A stretch of DNA of 64,000 bases from Pedobacter hiemivivus (GCF_004331685.1 NZ_SJSM01000002.1:248001-312000), one strand, 5' to 3'. Counted from the first letter of the stretch, positions 18,482 through 28,426 are shown. Numbers and translations are program-made. The notes: generated by a model not told the origin, from the letters alone.

Positions 18482-20269
18482 ATGAAAAAAATGATAATCC
18501 CAATAGTAGCTGCTTTTCTATTGCTGCTGGGATCAATGATGACCAGCTCATGTAATAAGGATTTTTTAGAAAAACCTTTTTCAGTAACCTTTAATGAGGA
18601 CTCCATATTCGTTAAATACGAAAATACAGTAAAACTGGTTAACGACATGTATAATCTGGGCCCGTATTACCTTCAGTTGGCAGTTGGGGTAACCAGTACA
18701 ACACGTCTGGGTGGGTCAATGCTGGAAGCTGCCACTGATTTTGGCGGAAGCTTCAGAGCCAATGCGAACTATGGCGCACATAAATTTAATTTTGGTACGG
18801 TGGATGCCGAATGGCTCAGCAATAGTAAAACAGGGGAAGACATCTATTCAAACCACTATAAAACCATTCGCAAGGCTTTTACCTTATTGGAACGGGTTGA
18901 GGAAGTCCCCGATGCCTCTGAGGCACAAAAGGCGAGGATCAAAGCCGAGGCGCAGACGATGATCGCTTTCCAGTATTTTGAATTGATGAAGCGCTATGGT
19001 GGCGTACCATTGGTTACTAAACGGTTAAATGTGCAAACAGATGATGTAAATCTTCCTCGGTCGCCCTTAATTGACGTCTATAATTATATCATCCAGATGC
19101 TTGACGCCGCAATTGCAAATCCTGATTTTGCAGCCCGGTATGATGGATTGGATTTTGGGCACTTAAATAAAACGTTTGCTTATAGCTTAAAAGCTAAAGC
19201 TGCCTTATATATTGCAAGTCCCTTATTTAATACGGCAACTCCATACATGAATTTTGGTAGCCATAATAATTTGATTTGCTTAACAAATTATGATCCTGTG
19301 CGCTGGGAAACTGCGGTCAAATTTGCCGATGATGCGATTAAATATTGTGAATCAAACTCCTATGTCATGGTTAACACGCCAAATGTTAACTTGAACTACA
19401 CCATTTCTTATCAGTACAAACCTAATCAGGGAAATACCGAAATGATCTGGGCCACCCAGCTGGTGACCAACCCATCAATGGCCTATTGGATTCCTCGTGG
19501 GACACCATTTTCTGGAGGGTTTTCTTCCAATCTGGTGAGTATGAATATGGTAGAGAAATACCAGAATAAAGATGGCTCCTATGTGAACTGGAATGGGGTG
19601 GTCACTACACCACCAAATGACCCTACAGCTCCGTATAAAAACCTGGACCCGAGGTTTAACCAGACAGTGATGTATAATATGCAAACCTTGTACGGTACTA
19701 CTCAGATACAATATTATGAGCATGAAACCCCTACGCTGGCAGGTAATAATAGTCCTTCAAAGGCCCAGACACAATGGTCGCATCAGGTTAGAAAACATGT
19801 ATACGGATATGAAGACAGAGTGTCAACACAAAAAACATGGTCGCCTATATGTTCACAAATGCGCCTCACAGATCTGTATATGATGTATGCTGAAGCACTT
19901 AACGAAACACTTTCTGTTCCTGATAGTCGGGTCTACGATAAGATTAACCTGATCAGAAACCGTTCTGGTATGCCAAATATCCCTACAGGATTATTAAAGG
20001 ATGAAATGCGTACAAAAATACAGAACGAATGGGCTATTGAATTTGCATTTGAAGAATATCGTTTCTGGGATTTGAAACGCTGGAAAATGGGCAATGTATT
20101 TAAAGGGCCGGTTTACGATATGGCCGTAAAAAAAATGAATAATAATACCTATACGTATACAAAATACAAGTTTGAAGACAGGCAGTTTTATGACTGGTAT
20201 TATTTGCATCCTTTCCCGCCTACAGAGGTGAGTTTACAATACGGACTGGTCCAAAATCCTGGATGGTAA
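18482..20269 (+). CDS. SusD/RagB family outer-membrane lipoprotein (locus B, first)
   Basis: The 595-residue protein has a lipoprotein signal peptide (MTSSC, Cys 24) followed by NKDFLEKPF, then the SusD fold with LMKRYGGVPLVTKRLN, LYMMYAEALNE and the C-terminal EWAIEFAFEEYRFWDLKRWK block that marks the family. It should bind the substrate of the SusC encoded just before it. It belongs to the longer SusD type, unlike the roughly 470-residue proteins of loci A, C and D. Confidence 0.92.
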   Translation: MKKMIIPIVAAFLLLLGSMMTSSCNKDFLEKPFSVTFNEDSIFVKYENTVKLVNDMYNLGPYYLQLAVGVTSTTRLGGSMLEAATDFGGSFRANANYGAHKFNFGTVDAEWLSNSKTGEDIYSNHYKTIRKAFTLLERVEEVPDASEAQKARIKAEAQTMIAFQYFELMKRYGGVPLVTKRLNVQTDDVNLPRSPLIDVYNYIIQMLDAAIANPDFAARYDGLDFGHLNKTFAYSLKAKAALYIASPLFNTATPYMNFGSHNNLICLTNYDPVRWETAVKFADDAIKYCESNSYVMVNTPNVNLNYTISYQYKPNQGNTEMIWATQLVTNPSMAYWIPRGTPFSGGFSSNLVSMNMVEKYQNKDGSYVNWNGVVTTPPNDPTAPYKNLDPRFNQTVMYNMQTLYGTTQIQYYEHETPTLAGNNSPSKAQTQWSHQVRKHVYGYEDRVSTQKTWSPICSQMRLTDLYMMYAEALNETLSVPDSRVYDKINLIRNRSGMPNIPTGLLKDEMRTKIQNEWAIEFAFEEYRFWDLKRWKMGNVFKGPVYDMAVKKMNNNTYTYTKYKFEDRQFYDWYYLHPFPPTEVSLQYGLVQNPGW

Positions 20270-20286
20270 TTAATTAGATAGATCAT

Positions 20287-23100
20287 ATGAAATTTTTTAT
20301 GTATAAATGTTTGTGTGCCTTTATTTTGCTTTCTCTGCTGAGTTACACTAGCTATGGGAGACAGCAAAAACAAGAAGGACCGGAAACCGATACGCTCTCG
20401 AACAAAGATAGGGTCAATATAGCTTACGGGCAGATCACAAAAAAGGCGCTGACCTATTCTGTCAGTACAGTCAGCAGTAAAGACATCATTGGTAATTCCG
20501 TTTATCTATCGGGCAATAGTTTGTTTGGAAAATTACCGGGTTTAACCCTGCAGCAAAGCAGCGGGGAACCGGGAAACGATGCGCCGATATTTTTTCTGCG
20601 CGGAAGAAGTACCATGGCGACAAATCAACCTCTGATTATGGTTGATGGTATAGAAAGGGATATGAATGACGTGCAGCTTGAGGATATAGAAAGTATCACT
20701 GTGCTTAAAGATGCTGCTTCAACTATAATCTACGGAATCCGGGCAGCAAATGGGGTTATACTAGTAACCACCAAAAGGGGAGCTGTGGGCAAACTGATCA
20801 TGAATGGTAAAGTTGAACAGGGACTCCTGTCACCTACCCGCAATCCCGGATTTGTCAGCTCTGGAGACTTTGTAAAATTATACAATCAGGCGCTCAGCAA
20901 TGATGGATTGGCACCAGCTTATACGCCTGCACAGATTGCAGGATATGAAAATGGGGATTCTTATTATTATCCAGACGTCGACTGGAGAAAAGAGGTGACT
21001 AATAATAATGCTTTGGGAACCAAGGCAAATTTTGATGTTTCTGGAGGGGATAAGATCGCAAGATATTATGTTGCCCTTGGCTATTTTCATCAGGGAGGAC
21101 TTTATAAAAACTCGGATAGGAATGATGGATATTCTACAGGTATCTATCTGGACAATGTTTCCTTTAGGTCGAACCTTGATTTAAATGTAAATAAGAACTG
21201 GACTTTTGGATTGGACCTTAATGGAAGGGTCTATCAGAAAAATGCTCCTTTTACGAATGCCCCAACTACCTGGGATATGCTTTATAAATATCCTGCTCAC
21301 CTTTTCCCTGCTTATGTTCAAAATGGTGTATATGGAGGTACAACAGTTTATCCAAATAATCCAATAGGCTATATCAATTCATCCGGATATCGGGTAACAA
21401 ACAACAGGGCTATTCTCACTACCCTTTCTACAAAATATGATTTTAATGATCTCCTTAAGGGGCTTACTGCCGGCCTAAGGTTCTCAACTGATAATTTTTA
21501 TAGCAATCAGGAAGGCTACAGCAAAACCTTCGGTGTTAGGGAATTGTTAGGACAAAATCCATCAGGGGAGCCTGTACTTAGCGCTTTGATTGGCGTCAAC
21601 GGGGACCTTAAAACAATAAGTACTGGTGGTTACCCTGTAAATGATGTCCAGAATAAGCGCAATACCCTGGAAGGAAACATCCAGTATACGCCACAGCTGG
21701 GCATTAACCATACGCTTAATACCCAGCTAATTTATCACCAGGATCGGCTGATTATTGGTAGTGAAAGCCCATATAATTACCAGTTTTTAAGTGGCCGTGT
21801 AAATTATGGATATTTAAACAGATACTATGCAGAGATTGGTGCATCCTACAGCGGTACTGAGGCCTTTCCTAAAGAACACAGATTTGGCTTTTTTCCGGCG
21901 GTATCTGCTGGCTGGGTAATTTCTGAAGAGAACTTCTTAAAGCACAATAACTACCTGAACTTTTTGAAACTCCGAGTTTCTGCAGGTGCAGTGGGTAACG
22001 CCGAAGTTGGCCAGCGGTTTAGCGATTTAAGGCAATATACTGCTGCAACAGGCTATAATTTCGGTAGTGCCAATGCTGCACAAGCAGGTCTGTACCCTGG
22101 TGTCGCCCCTAATTCCAATCTCACCTGGGAAACGGCTTATAAATATGATGCTGGAATTGACGCCCAATTATTTAAAATTCTAGATCTTTCCTTAACCGTA
22201 TTTTATGAAAAAAGGAAAAACATATTAGTTTCGGAGGATGCACTTATCCCTGGTCTGCTAGGGCAGGATTTACCAAATATCAATGCCGGTATTACGGCCA
22301 ATAAGGGGCTTGAAGGTAGTCTTTCCTTTGCTAAACAGAAAAAGGATTGGGGATACCACGCCGGTGTAAATGTGAGTTATGCCACAAATAAAATAACTTA
22401 CCTGCCAGAAACCATCCAGCCTTATAGTTATTTATATCAAAAAGGTAATCCTATTAAGCAGCCGTTTATGCTCGAAGCTATTGGGTTTTTTAACTCTGAT
22501 GCAGATATTCAGAATAGTCCGGTTCAAACATTCGGTACCGTTAAGCCAGGCGATATTAAATATAAGGACCAGAATGGTGACAAGATCATAGATGCTTTTG
22601 ACGAAGTGCCTCTGGAAAAACCCAATTTGCCAAATTGGGATATGGGATTTGATGTTGGTTTTAATTTTAAGGGATTTGACGTTAGTGCATTCTTTCAGGG
22701 ACAAGTAGGCAGGAGCATTTATCTGGGAAATGCCCCCTTCCTGTTTTGGCCATTAAATAACAATGGTGGTCGAATCAATACCTATGCGAATCAGTTCTGG
22801 ACGGAACAAACACAAAATACAGCAGATTATCCGCGGCTTACCACACTTGAAAATAAGAACAATTACCGGGAATCTTCCTTTTGGTATGTAAATGGTGATT
22901 TTCTTCGTCTACGTAGCCTTGAACTAGGTTATACCTTACCACAAGGCCTTAGTAAGCGTGCAAGGCTAAGGAATGCGAGGATATTTTTGAGGGGAATGAA
23001 CCTGTTCACATTTGATCATCTGAAATATACGGACCCGGAGGTTTTAGCAGGATATCCTGTCATGAAATCATATAACGCAGGTATCAGTTTACAATTTTAA
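20287..23100 (+). CDS. SusC/RagA TonB-dependent receptor lacking the N-terminal accessory domains (locus B, second)
   Basis: The 937-residue protein has a signal peptide and only about 40 residues before the plug (VSTVSSKDIIGNSVYLSGNS, LIMVDGIERDMNDV, ITVLKDAASTIIYGIRAANG), so it has neither an STN domain nor a carboxypeptidase-regulatory-like domain. The barrel is complete and ends in Phe. It cannot signal through FecR in the usual way and is probably a follower transporter co-transcribed with the first pair. It starts 17 bases after the previous stop. Confidence 0.92.
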   Translation: MKFFMYKCLCAFILLSLLSYTSYGRQQKQEGPETDTLSNKDRVNIAYGQITKKALTYSVSTVSSKDIIGNSVYLSGNSLFGKLPGLTLQQSSGEPGNDAPIFFLRGRSTMATNQPLIMVDGIERDMNDVQLEDIESITVLKDAASTIIYGIRAANGVILVTTKRGAVGKLIMNGKVEQGLLSPTRNPGFVSSGDFVKLYNQALSNDGLAPAYTPAQIAGYENGDSYYYPDVDWRKEVTNNNALGTKANFDVSGGDKIARYYVALGYFHQGGLYKNSDRNDGYSTGIYLDNVSFRSNLDLNVNKNWTFGLDLNGRVYQKNAPFTNAPTTWDMLYKYPAHLFPAYVQNGVYGGTTVYPNNPIGYINSSGYRVTNNRAILTTLSTKYDFNDLLKGLTAGLRFSTDNFYSNQEGYSKTFGVRELLGQNPSGEPVLSALIGVNGDLKTISTGGYPVNDVQNKRNTLEGNIQYTPQLGINHTLNTQLIYHQDRLIIGSESPYNYQFLSGRVNYGYLNRYYAEIGASYSGTEAFPKEHRFGFFPAVSAGWVISEENFLKHNNYLNFLKLRVSAGAVGNAEVGQRFSDLRQYTAATGYNFGSANAAQAGLYPGVAPNSNLTWETAYKYDAGIDAQLFKILDLSLTVFYEKRKNILVSEDALIPGLLGQDLPNINAGITANKGLEGSLSFAKQKKDWGYHAGVNVSYATNKITYLPETIQPYSYLYQKGNPIKQPFMLEAIGFFNSDADIQNSPVQTFGTVKPGDIKYKDQNGDKIIDAFDEVPLEKPNLPNWDMGFDVGFNFKGFDVSAFFQGQVGRSIYLGNAPFLFWPLNNNGGRINTYANQFWTEQTQNTADYPRLTTLENKNNYRESSFWYVNGDFLRLRSLELGYTLPQGLSKRARLRNARIFLRGMNLFTFDHLKYTDPEVLAGYPVMKSYNAGISLQF

Positions 23101-23109
23101 CAGAAGGAT

Positions 23110-24822
23110 ATGAATAACTTTAAAAAAGGCATATTAATTTTTATCGGGGCAGTTAGTATTGTTTCCTGCAAGGTAACTGACCCGGATGACCTGACCTTTG
23201 TAGATGATAAAAACATCTATAACAACATCACACAAATCCGGAACATCTTGAGTAATGTATATAGCGGTCTTCCAGATGGCTTTGCGGATATCGGTACCTC
23301 CTGGCTCGCAGCTGCCTGCGATGAAGCCGAGGAAGTGAACAACGTGGAAACGATTCAGAATTTTAATACCGGAAATATCACGCCATATTCCAACCCTGAT
23401 GACATTTGGAATAAATCTTATGCATCTATAAGGAATGCTAAAATATTTATTCAGTCTACAGACACCATTACCTGGAAGATCTGGCAATATTCAAATCCTA
23501 CAGAGTACAACCTTAGAGTCGGTTTGACTAAACAATATAAGGCGGAAGCAAAGTTCCTTACTGCATTCTTTTATTTTGAACTGATTAAACGTTATGGCGG
23601 CGTTCCGATTGTAGATGAGGTGATTGATAAAAATACAGACTGGATCTCCCGTTTTCCGAGAAAGTCATTTTCAGATTGCGTTGATTTTATTGTCGCTAAC
23701 TGTGATGCGGCTGCTGCTGATCTCCCAGCAACATATGATGTAGGGAACTATGGAAGAGCAACAAAAGGGGCTGCTATGGCACTGAAGGCGCGCACGCTAC
23801 TGTACGCGGCAAGTGATCTTTATAATCAGCCTTCAAATGGTGATGCTTTACTGGGGTATGTCGGAGGCGACCGAATAGCACGCTGGATTAAAGCTGCTGA
23901 AGCGAATAGAGCAGTAATTACCCTTATTCCTGCTTATGCATTTCAGCCGAAATATGAAACATTAAGCGTATTGGCTGCAACCAAAAGCACAGAGGTTATT
24001 TTTGAAAGAAGGTATGCCGCCAGCAATACTTTCGAAAAGCAAAATACTGCTGTAGGCTTTCCCTTCGGATTAACAGGAACGTGCCCATCAGGGAATCTTG
24101 TTGATGCTTATGAGCACCTTGATGACGGTGATTTCGATTGGAATAAGCCATCTCATGCTGCAAATCCTTATAACAGACGTGATACGCGACTGTCGAAAAT
24201 AGTCGCCTTTAATGGCGCCCCATTTGGCAAAGTTCCGGCTCCTGTTGAAGTGTTTAGCGGCGGAATTAATGGGAAACCAAGAGACAGGGCCTCTAAAACA
24301 GGGTACTATCTAAGAAAGTATATAAACGAAACTTTGGATCTGCAGATAGGCGAAACTGCTCCCAAGCAATGGATGTATATCCGTCTGTCGGAAATTTATT
24401 TAAACTATGCCGAAGCGATGAATGAAGCTTATGGCCCGGAAGGTATGGGGCCAGGGACATTAACAGTTAGTGCGAGGACAGCGTTAAATTCCGTACGCAC
24501 CAGAGCAGCGGTTGCCCTTAAGGCTATACCTGCAGGTTCCGATCAACAGGCTATGAAAGCACTGATCAGAAGAGAAAGACGTGTAGAACTGGCATTTGAA
24601 GGTCACCGTTTTTGGGATGTAAGGCGCTGGATGATTGCCGATCAGGCAATTGGTGGTGCCCTAAGGGGGGTTAATGTGGTTAAAAATACTAATGGGACCT
24701 TTAGCTATACACCAACTGTAGTAGAAAACCGTACCTGGAACAATAAACTCTATTACTATCCGATCCCACAGTCAGAAATTACGAAATCAAATGGGGTAAT
24801 CGTCCAGAATAAAGGCTGGTAA
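23110..24822 (+). CDS. SusD/RagB family outer-membrane lipoprotein (locus B, second)
   Basis: The 570-residue protein carries a lipobox (VSIVSC, Cys 20) and the SusD fold, with ELIKRYGGVPIVDEVID, IRLSEIYLNYAEAMNEAYG and RRERRVELAFEGHRFWDVRR. It partners the short SusC nine bases upstream. AGAAGGA right before the ATG is a good ribosome binding site, which is unusual in this window. Confidence 0.92.
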   Translation: MNNFKKGILIFIGAVSIVSCKVTDPDDLTFVDDKNIYNNITQIRNILSNVYSGLPDGFADIGTSWLAAACDEAEEVNNVETIQNFNTGNITPYSNPDDIWNKSYASIRNAKIFIQSTDTITWKIWQYSNPTEYNLRVGLTKQYKAEAKFLTAFFYFELIKRYGGVPIVDEVIDKNTDWISRFPRKSFSDCVDFIVANCDAAAADLPATYDVGNYGRATKGAAMALKARTLLYAASDLYNQPSNGDALLGYVGGDRIARWIKAAEANRAVITLIPAYAFQPKYETLSVLAATKSTEVIFERRYAASNTFEKQNTAVGFPFGLTGTCPSGNLVDAYEHLDDGDFDWNKPSHAANPYNRRDTRLSKIVAFNGAPFGKVPAPVEVFSGGINGKPRDRASKTGYYLRKYINETLDLQIGETAPKQWMYIRLSEIYLNYAEAMNEAYGPEGMGPGTLTVSARTALNSVRTRAAVALKAIPAGSDQQAMKALIRRERRVELAFEGHRFWDVRRWMIADQAIGGALRGVNVVKNTNGTFSYTPTVVENRTWNNKLYYYPIPQSEITKSNGVIVQNKGW

Positions 24823-24850
24823 TCAATTGTAATTATTAAAAAATCAAAAT

Positions 24851-26440
24851 ATGAAAAGAGTATGTTTTACAGCATTGGTACTTCTGGCGAGTTTTCAACT
24901 CCAGGCTCAAAGTACTGTGAAAGGTTTTGTTTATCAGGATCTTAATCATAATGGTAAACGTGATCATAAAGATCTGGGGGTAGCTGATGTAGCGGTTACT
25001 AATGGTGTACAGGTGGTACTAACTGATAAAAGTGGTTTGTACACATTACCAATAGGAAAAGATAATATTGTTTCAGTGATCAAACCTTCTGGTTATAAAA
25101 CGGGTGTTAATGCAGACCAGCTTCCCCAGTTCTTTTATAACCATAAGCCAGGCGGCTCTCCTGTTTTAAAGTATAAAGGCGTTTTACCCACAGGAGTATT
25201 ACCTGCATCAGTCGATTTTCCTTTGACAAAGGTAAAAGAAAACGAGAATTTTAAAATACTGGTATTTGGTGATCCACAACCTATCACACTTAAGGATGTG
25301 GACTATTTTTATAAAGGAGTGATCTCCGAAGTTAAAGGGATCAAAGGAGTTGAGTTTGGTTTAAGTATGGGTGATCTCGTACAGAACAAATTGGAACTGT
25401 TTACACCCTATATTAAGGCGGTAAAAGACGTGGGTATTCCATGGTATAATCTATTGGGAAATCATGATCTGGATTTTGACGGTAAAGCAGATTCCCTTGC
25501 CGACGAAACTTATGAAGCACACTTTGGTCCCGCGAATTATGCGTTTAATTATGCAAAAGTGCATTTTATTGTGCTTGATGACATCTTATATCCTGATCCA
25601 AGGGATGGAAAAGGTTACTGGGGAGGTTTCCGCAAGGAGCAACTGGATTTTGTAGAAAATGAGTTAAAGTATGTTCCTGAAGATTATTTAATCGTACTTG
25701 CTTTTCACATTCCCATAAGTGAGCCTAAGGAAGGTGGGGATCCTTTCAGGGATGAAGACAGACAGCGGTTATTTGATATATTAGCCCGGTTTCCGCATAC
25801 CCTTTCACTTTCTGCGCATACACACGGCCAGAAACAGGACTTTTTTACTAAAGAGCAGGGTTGGAAGCAAGAGAAACCACATCATCATTACAATGTAGGC
25901 ACAACTTCAGGCAACTGGTACTCGGGGGAACTGAATGCAAAAGGTGTACCTGTGGCTACCATGAGTGACGGGACACCTAAAGGATATGCCTTCATTAATT
26001 TTAAACAGAATGCCTACACGATCGATTATAAAGTGGTGGACATGCCGGCAGACTATCAGATTGCGATTACTGCTCCAAAAATTCTTGAAAAAAATAAAGG
26101 AACGGCAGCCGTAATTTATGCCAATTTCTTCATGGGAAGTCCTGGCGACACAGTAATGTGTCGCATAGATAGTGGAAAATGGACCGCTATGAACTATGTG
26201 CTACAAAATGACCCGACATTTTTAGATCTTATACATAAATGGGACCATAGCGAGGTATTACTAAGTGGAAGAAGGCCAGGACTTCCCGCACTTTGTCGTC
26301 ACCTGTGGAGTACACCGGTTCAGCCAAATCTGCCCGTTGGAGACCATGTAATTGAAGTAAAAGCAATTGATATTTTCGGAAGGACTTTTACTCAAAAAAG
26401 CAGCTATAAAATTGCATTATTGGAAAGCAATACAAAGTAA
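24851..26440 (+). CDS. Secreted calcineurin-like phosphoesterase
   Basis: The 529-residue protein has a signal peptide (FQLQAQ), an N-terminal beta domain with an acidic turn (DLNHNGKRDHKDLG, about 30-43), a metallophosphoesterase core with the motifs FGDPQP, MGDLVQ, LGNHDLD (about residues 202-208), AFHIPI and SAHTHGQ, and a C-terminal domain typical of the secreted family. It should hydrolyse a phosphate mono- or diester outside the cytoplasm with a two-metal centre. As the last gene of locus B, it hints that the imported ligand is phosphorylated, but this is an inference. Its 3' end overlaps the convergent gene by 53 bases. Confidence 0.88.
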   Translation: MKRVCFTALVLLASFQLQAQSTVKGFVYQDLNHNGKRDHKDLGVADVAVTNGVQVVLTDKSGLYTLPIGKDNIVSVIKPSGYKTGVNADQLPQFFYNHKPGGSPVLKYKGVLPTGVLPASVDFPLTKVKENENFKILVFGDPQPITLKDVDYFYKGVISEVKGIKGVEFGLSMGDLVQNKLELFTPYIKAVKDVGIPWYNLLGNHDLDFDGKADSLADETYEAHFGPANYAFNYAKVHFIVLDDILYPDPRDGKGYWGGFRKEQLDFVENELKYVPEDYLIVLAFHIPISEPKEGGDPFRDEDRQRLFDILARFPHTLSLSAHTHGQKQDFFTKEQGWKQEKPHHHYNVGTTSGNWYSGELNAKGVPVATMSDGTPKGYAFINFKQNAYTIDYKVVDMPADYQIAITAPKILEKNKGTAAVIYANFFMGSPGDTVMCRIDSGKWTAMNYVLQNDPTFLDLIHKWDHSEVLLSGRRPGLPALCRHLWSTPVQPNLPVGDHVIEVKAIDIFGRTFTQKSSYKIALLESNTK

Positions 26441-27275
26441 TAAAATGGATGGTGTCCGGCCTTTTGGGATGCCATCCTTCTCGGTCAATTATTTTATCAA
26501 AAAGTAACCCGGTTATTTTTCCGTTTTCATGGAGTAATGACGCTGTTTTTTTGGCATATTCTTTTCTTTTGCTTGGTAAAATAGCACAAGAATCCTGTTC
26601 TGTTGATATGCCCATTGTGTTTAAATCTGATATTTCAATAACCAGGTTGCCAAGGTAAATACTGTTGCTTAAACTTCTTCTATCATCTGCAATAAAAGAC
26701 AGATAGACATGAAGTTTCATGCCTTTTACTTCTGCAGGCAATTCTAAAAAATCTGTCTCTTCTGTCATGCGCGCGCCAGAAAACAGATAATATGATTTTC
26801 CTGTTTCTTCTGCATAAACCAACAGCATTGCGCGTGCACTTCTGTCGCTCCAGTTTAATGAGGTGTCGTAAGTCCAGTTAAAGCGAACACCATTGCCTTC
26901 GGCTGTTACAATTGGGTTTAATGGCAGCTCAATGGTTCCCTGAGTTAAACGGGCCGCAGCGTAGTTCATGCTGATTTCGGGATATTCGCCTTGAACTGCA
27001 TGTAATAGTTGGTAGGATTTAGCTGCATTGTTGGGCGAAATGGGTTTGCCTTGGGCAGCTTCTTCAAAGCCTATTCGAACATAATCCGTCATACTGTTGA
27101 CGAAATTATTGACTACTTCCATTCTCTTTCTTTGGATTTTCTCTTTTGGGGTTGGGGGAGTGGTACGCTTTCTTTTCTTTGTCCTAACATAAGCTATTCC
27201 ATATCTTACATAACCCTCTACTGGACCGAGATTACCATTAAAGCCACCCAAAATACCATTCTCAATTCTTGCCAT
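26388..27275 (-). CDS. DUF6266 family protein with an abnormal C-terminal extension
   Basis: From the ATG at 27275 the protein starts MARIENGILGGFNGNLGPV, the usual beginning of DUF6266 proteins, and the family region runs to about residue 215 (SNSIYLGNLVIEI). About 80 more residues follow that do not look like the family and read through a hairpin (26447-26477) and 53 bases of the convergent phosphoesterase gene, ending CFPIMQFYSCFFE. A lost stop or a frameshift near the original end would explain this. The function of DUF6266 is unknown. An upstream in-frame start at 27323 would add 16 residues of no family likeness and is rejected. Confidence 0.75.
   Translation of the reverse strand: MARIENGILGGFNGNLGPVEGYVRYGIAYVRTKKRKRTTPPTPKEKIQRKRMEVVNNFVNSMTDYVRIGFEEAAQGKPISPNNAAKSYQLLHAVQGEYPEISMNYAAARLTQGTIELPLNPIVTAEGNGVRFNWTYDTSLNWSDRSARAMLLVYAEETGKSYYLFSGARMTEETDFLELPAEVKGMKLHVYLSFIADDRRSLSNSIYLGNLVIEISDLNTMGISTEQDSCAILPSKRKEYAKKTASLLHENGKITGLLFDKIIDREGWHPKRPDTIHFITLYCFPIMQFYSCFFE
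26447..26477. terminator. Hairpin between convergent genes
   Basis: GGATGGTGTCC (26447-26457) pairs with GGATGCCATCC (26467-26477), 11 bp with two G-U pairs. On the minus strand it is followed by ATTTTATT, so it would act best as the terminator of the DUF6266 gene, although that reading frame now runs through it. Confidence 0.5.
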
Positions 27276-27376
27276 AGTTTTTTGTTTTTTTCTAAAAGTA
27301 TGCACTAAGCTGTTGATTGTCAACTCGCATGCTTTTGACGGCTTGCACTTTAAGGCAATTTAATTCACAGTATGTT

Positions 27377-27464
27377 AACGGATGTTAAGCGGATGCTACT
27401 CGGCTCCAGCCGGGCAGTGTCCGAGTAATGTCCGGGTAAATGCCGGGTATAGGCCGGGTTTACA
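27377..27464. repeat. Array of eight 11-bp repeats, core CCGGG
   Basis: The core (C)CGG recurs at an exact 11-base step: AACGG 27377, AGCGG 27388, CTCGG 27399, CCGGG 27410, CCGAG 27421, CCGGG 27432, CCGGG 27443 and CCGGG 27454, then a degenerate CAGGG. Typical units are CCGGGTAAATG and CCGGGTATAGG. The array is GC-rich in an AT-rich gap, about 100 bases upstream of the DUF6266 start and 160 bases upstream of the predicted sigma promoter. The period is close to one helical turn, so all cores lie on one face of the DNA. The rest of the gap 27276-27660 is AT-rich and holds only the promoter at 27623. Confidence 0.8.
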
Positions 27465-27622
27465 GGGTTAACTGAAAAGAAACTTTTGAGCTGAAATCCT
27501 TAGTTGTAACATTCTTGTTGTGAAACAAAAAGTCTGTTTTTTTTAACAAATGTTAACTTTTTTGATTGGTTGACTCGCTGTTCTCTACCCATATTATTGA
27601 AGTAGGAGCCGTAGATTGTTAT

Positions 27623-27630
27623 TATATTTG
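27623..27630 (+). promoter_or_regulatory. Bacteroidota-type -7 box before the locus C sigma gene
   Basis: TATATTTG matches TAnnTTTG exactly and ends 30 bases before the ATG at 27661. A TTG at 27597-27599 is 23 bases upstream, slightly far for the -33 element. Confidence 0.5.
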
Positions 27631-27660
27631 TCCTGCATGAGCTATAGTAACATGTGATAT

Positions 27661-28266
27661 ATGAGTAGTAAAATCAATACCGAAATAGAGCATGGGAGAA
27701 AGGAGGCTTTTCACAAAGACGATGAAAACCTTTTGCGGTATTTTTTTGATTTACACCATAAATCTTTACGTTATTTTGCTAAAGGATTGGTAAGTAATGA
27801 GGCTGAAGCAGAAGATATTGTAGCTTCCTGCTTTGTGAAATTATGGCAATTTAGGGAGCAATACTCAGATCCAACTAAAATTAAAGCCTTTCTTTATATC
27901 AGTTGCCGAAATACCTGTTTGGATTACCTAAAGAAAAATAAGAGACGTAAAGGCTGGCAGGATGAGTATTTAAGGCAGCTTGAAGGTGATGATGAAAGGA
28001 TACTTCAAAGAGCGGCAGAATCTGCTTACCTGGATATCATTAATAGGGAAATAGAAGAACTACCCGAAAAATGTGCTGAGGTATTTAAATTGCTTTATTT
28101 TGAGCATAAAACAACAGATGAAATTGCCAATCAGTTAAATATTTCTGTTAAAACGGTTCGCAATCATAAAGCTAGAGCAGTAAAGCAGTTGCGGTATGCA
28201 TTTGTTGAGAAAGGATTATCTGATGCGATGATGTTTGCCGTTATCTTATTCCTTAATAGTAAATAA
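27661..28266 (+). CDS. ECF-type RNA polymerase sigma factor (locus C)
   Basis: The 201-residue protein has region 2 (about 24-93; EAEDIVASCFVKLWQFREQ, FLYISCRNTCLDYLKK) and region 4 (about 125-180; TTDEIANQLNISVKTVRNHK). It is expected to activate locus C. Compared with the other sigma factors it has a longer charged N-terminus (SSKINTEIEHGRKEAFHKDD). It also ends with a hydrophobic tail (MMFAVILFLNSK). The FecR gene follows after a 160-base gap. Confidence 0.92.
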   Translation: MSSKINTEIEHGRKEAFHKDDENLLRYFFDLHHKSLRYFAKGLVSNEAEAEDIVASCFVKLWQFREQYSDPTKIKAFLYISCRNTCLDYLKKNKRRKGWQDEYLRQLEGDDERILQRAAESAYLDIINREIEELPEKCAEVFKLLYFEHKTTDEIANQLNISVKTVRNHKARAVKQLRYAFVEKGLSDAMMFAVILFLNSK

Positions 28267-28426
28267 ATTGGATTTTATTTTTCTGAAAATCAGCTGTTTA
28301 TTTATGTTCTGTTTTTTTATTTACCAAAAAAATGATTTTCGACTAGGCGTTTGGAAGAAATGTCGTTTTTATGTTTTGTAAGCGCTTAAATGATGAGTAT
28401 TTAAGTTCGAATCCGTAGCGATAATT

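Noticed and set aside
23134..23487. 117-codon minus-strand frame opposite a susD gene
   Set aside because: It lies wholly inside the SusD coding region and shows no family likeness.
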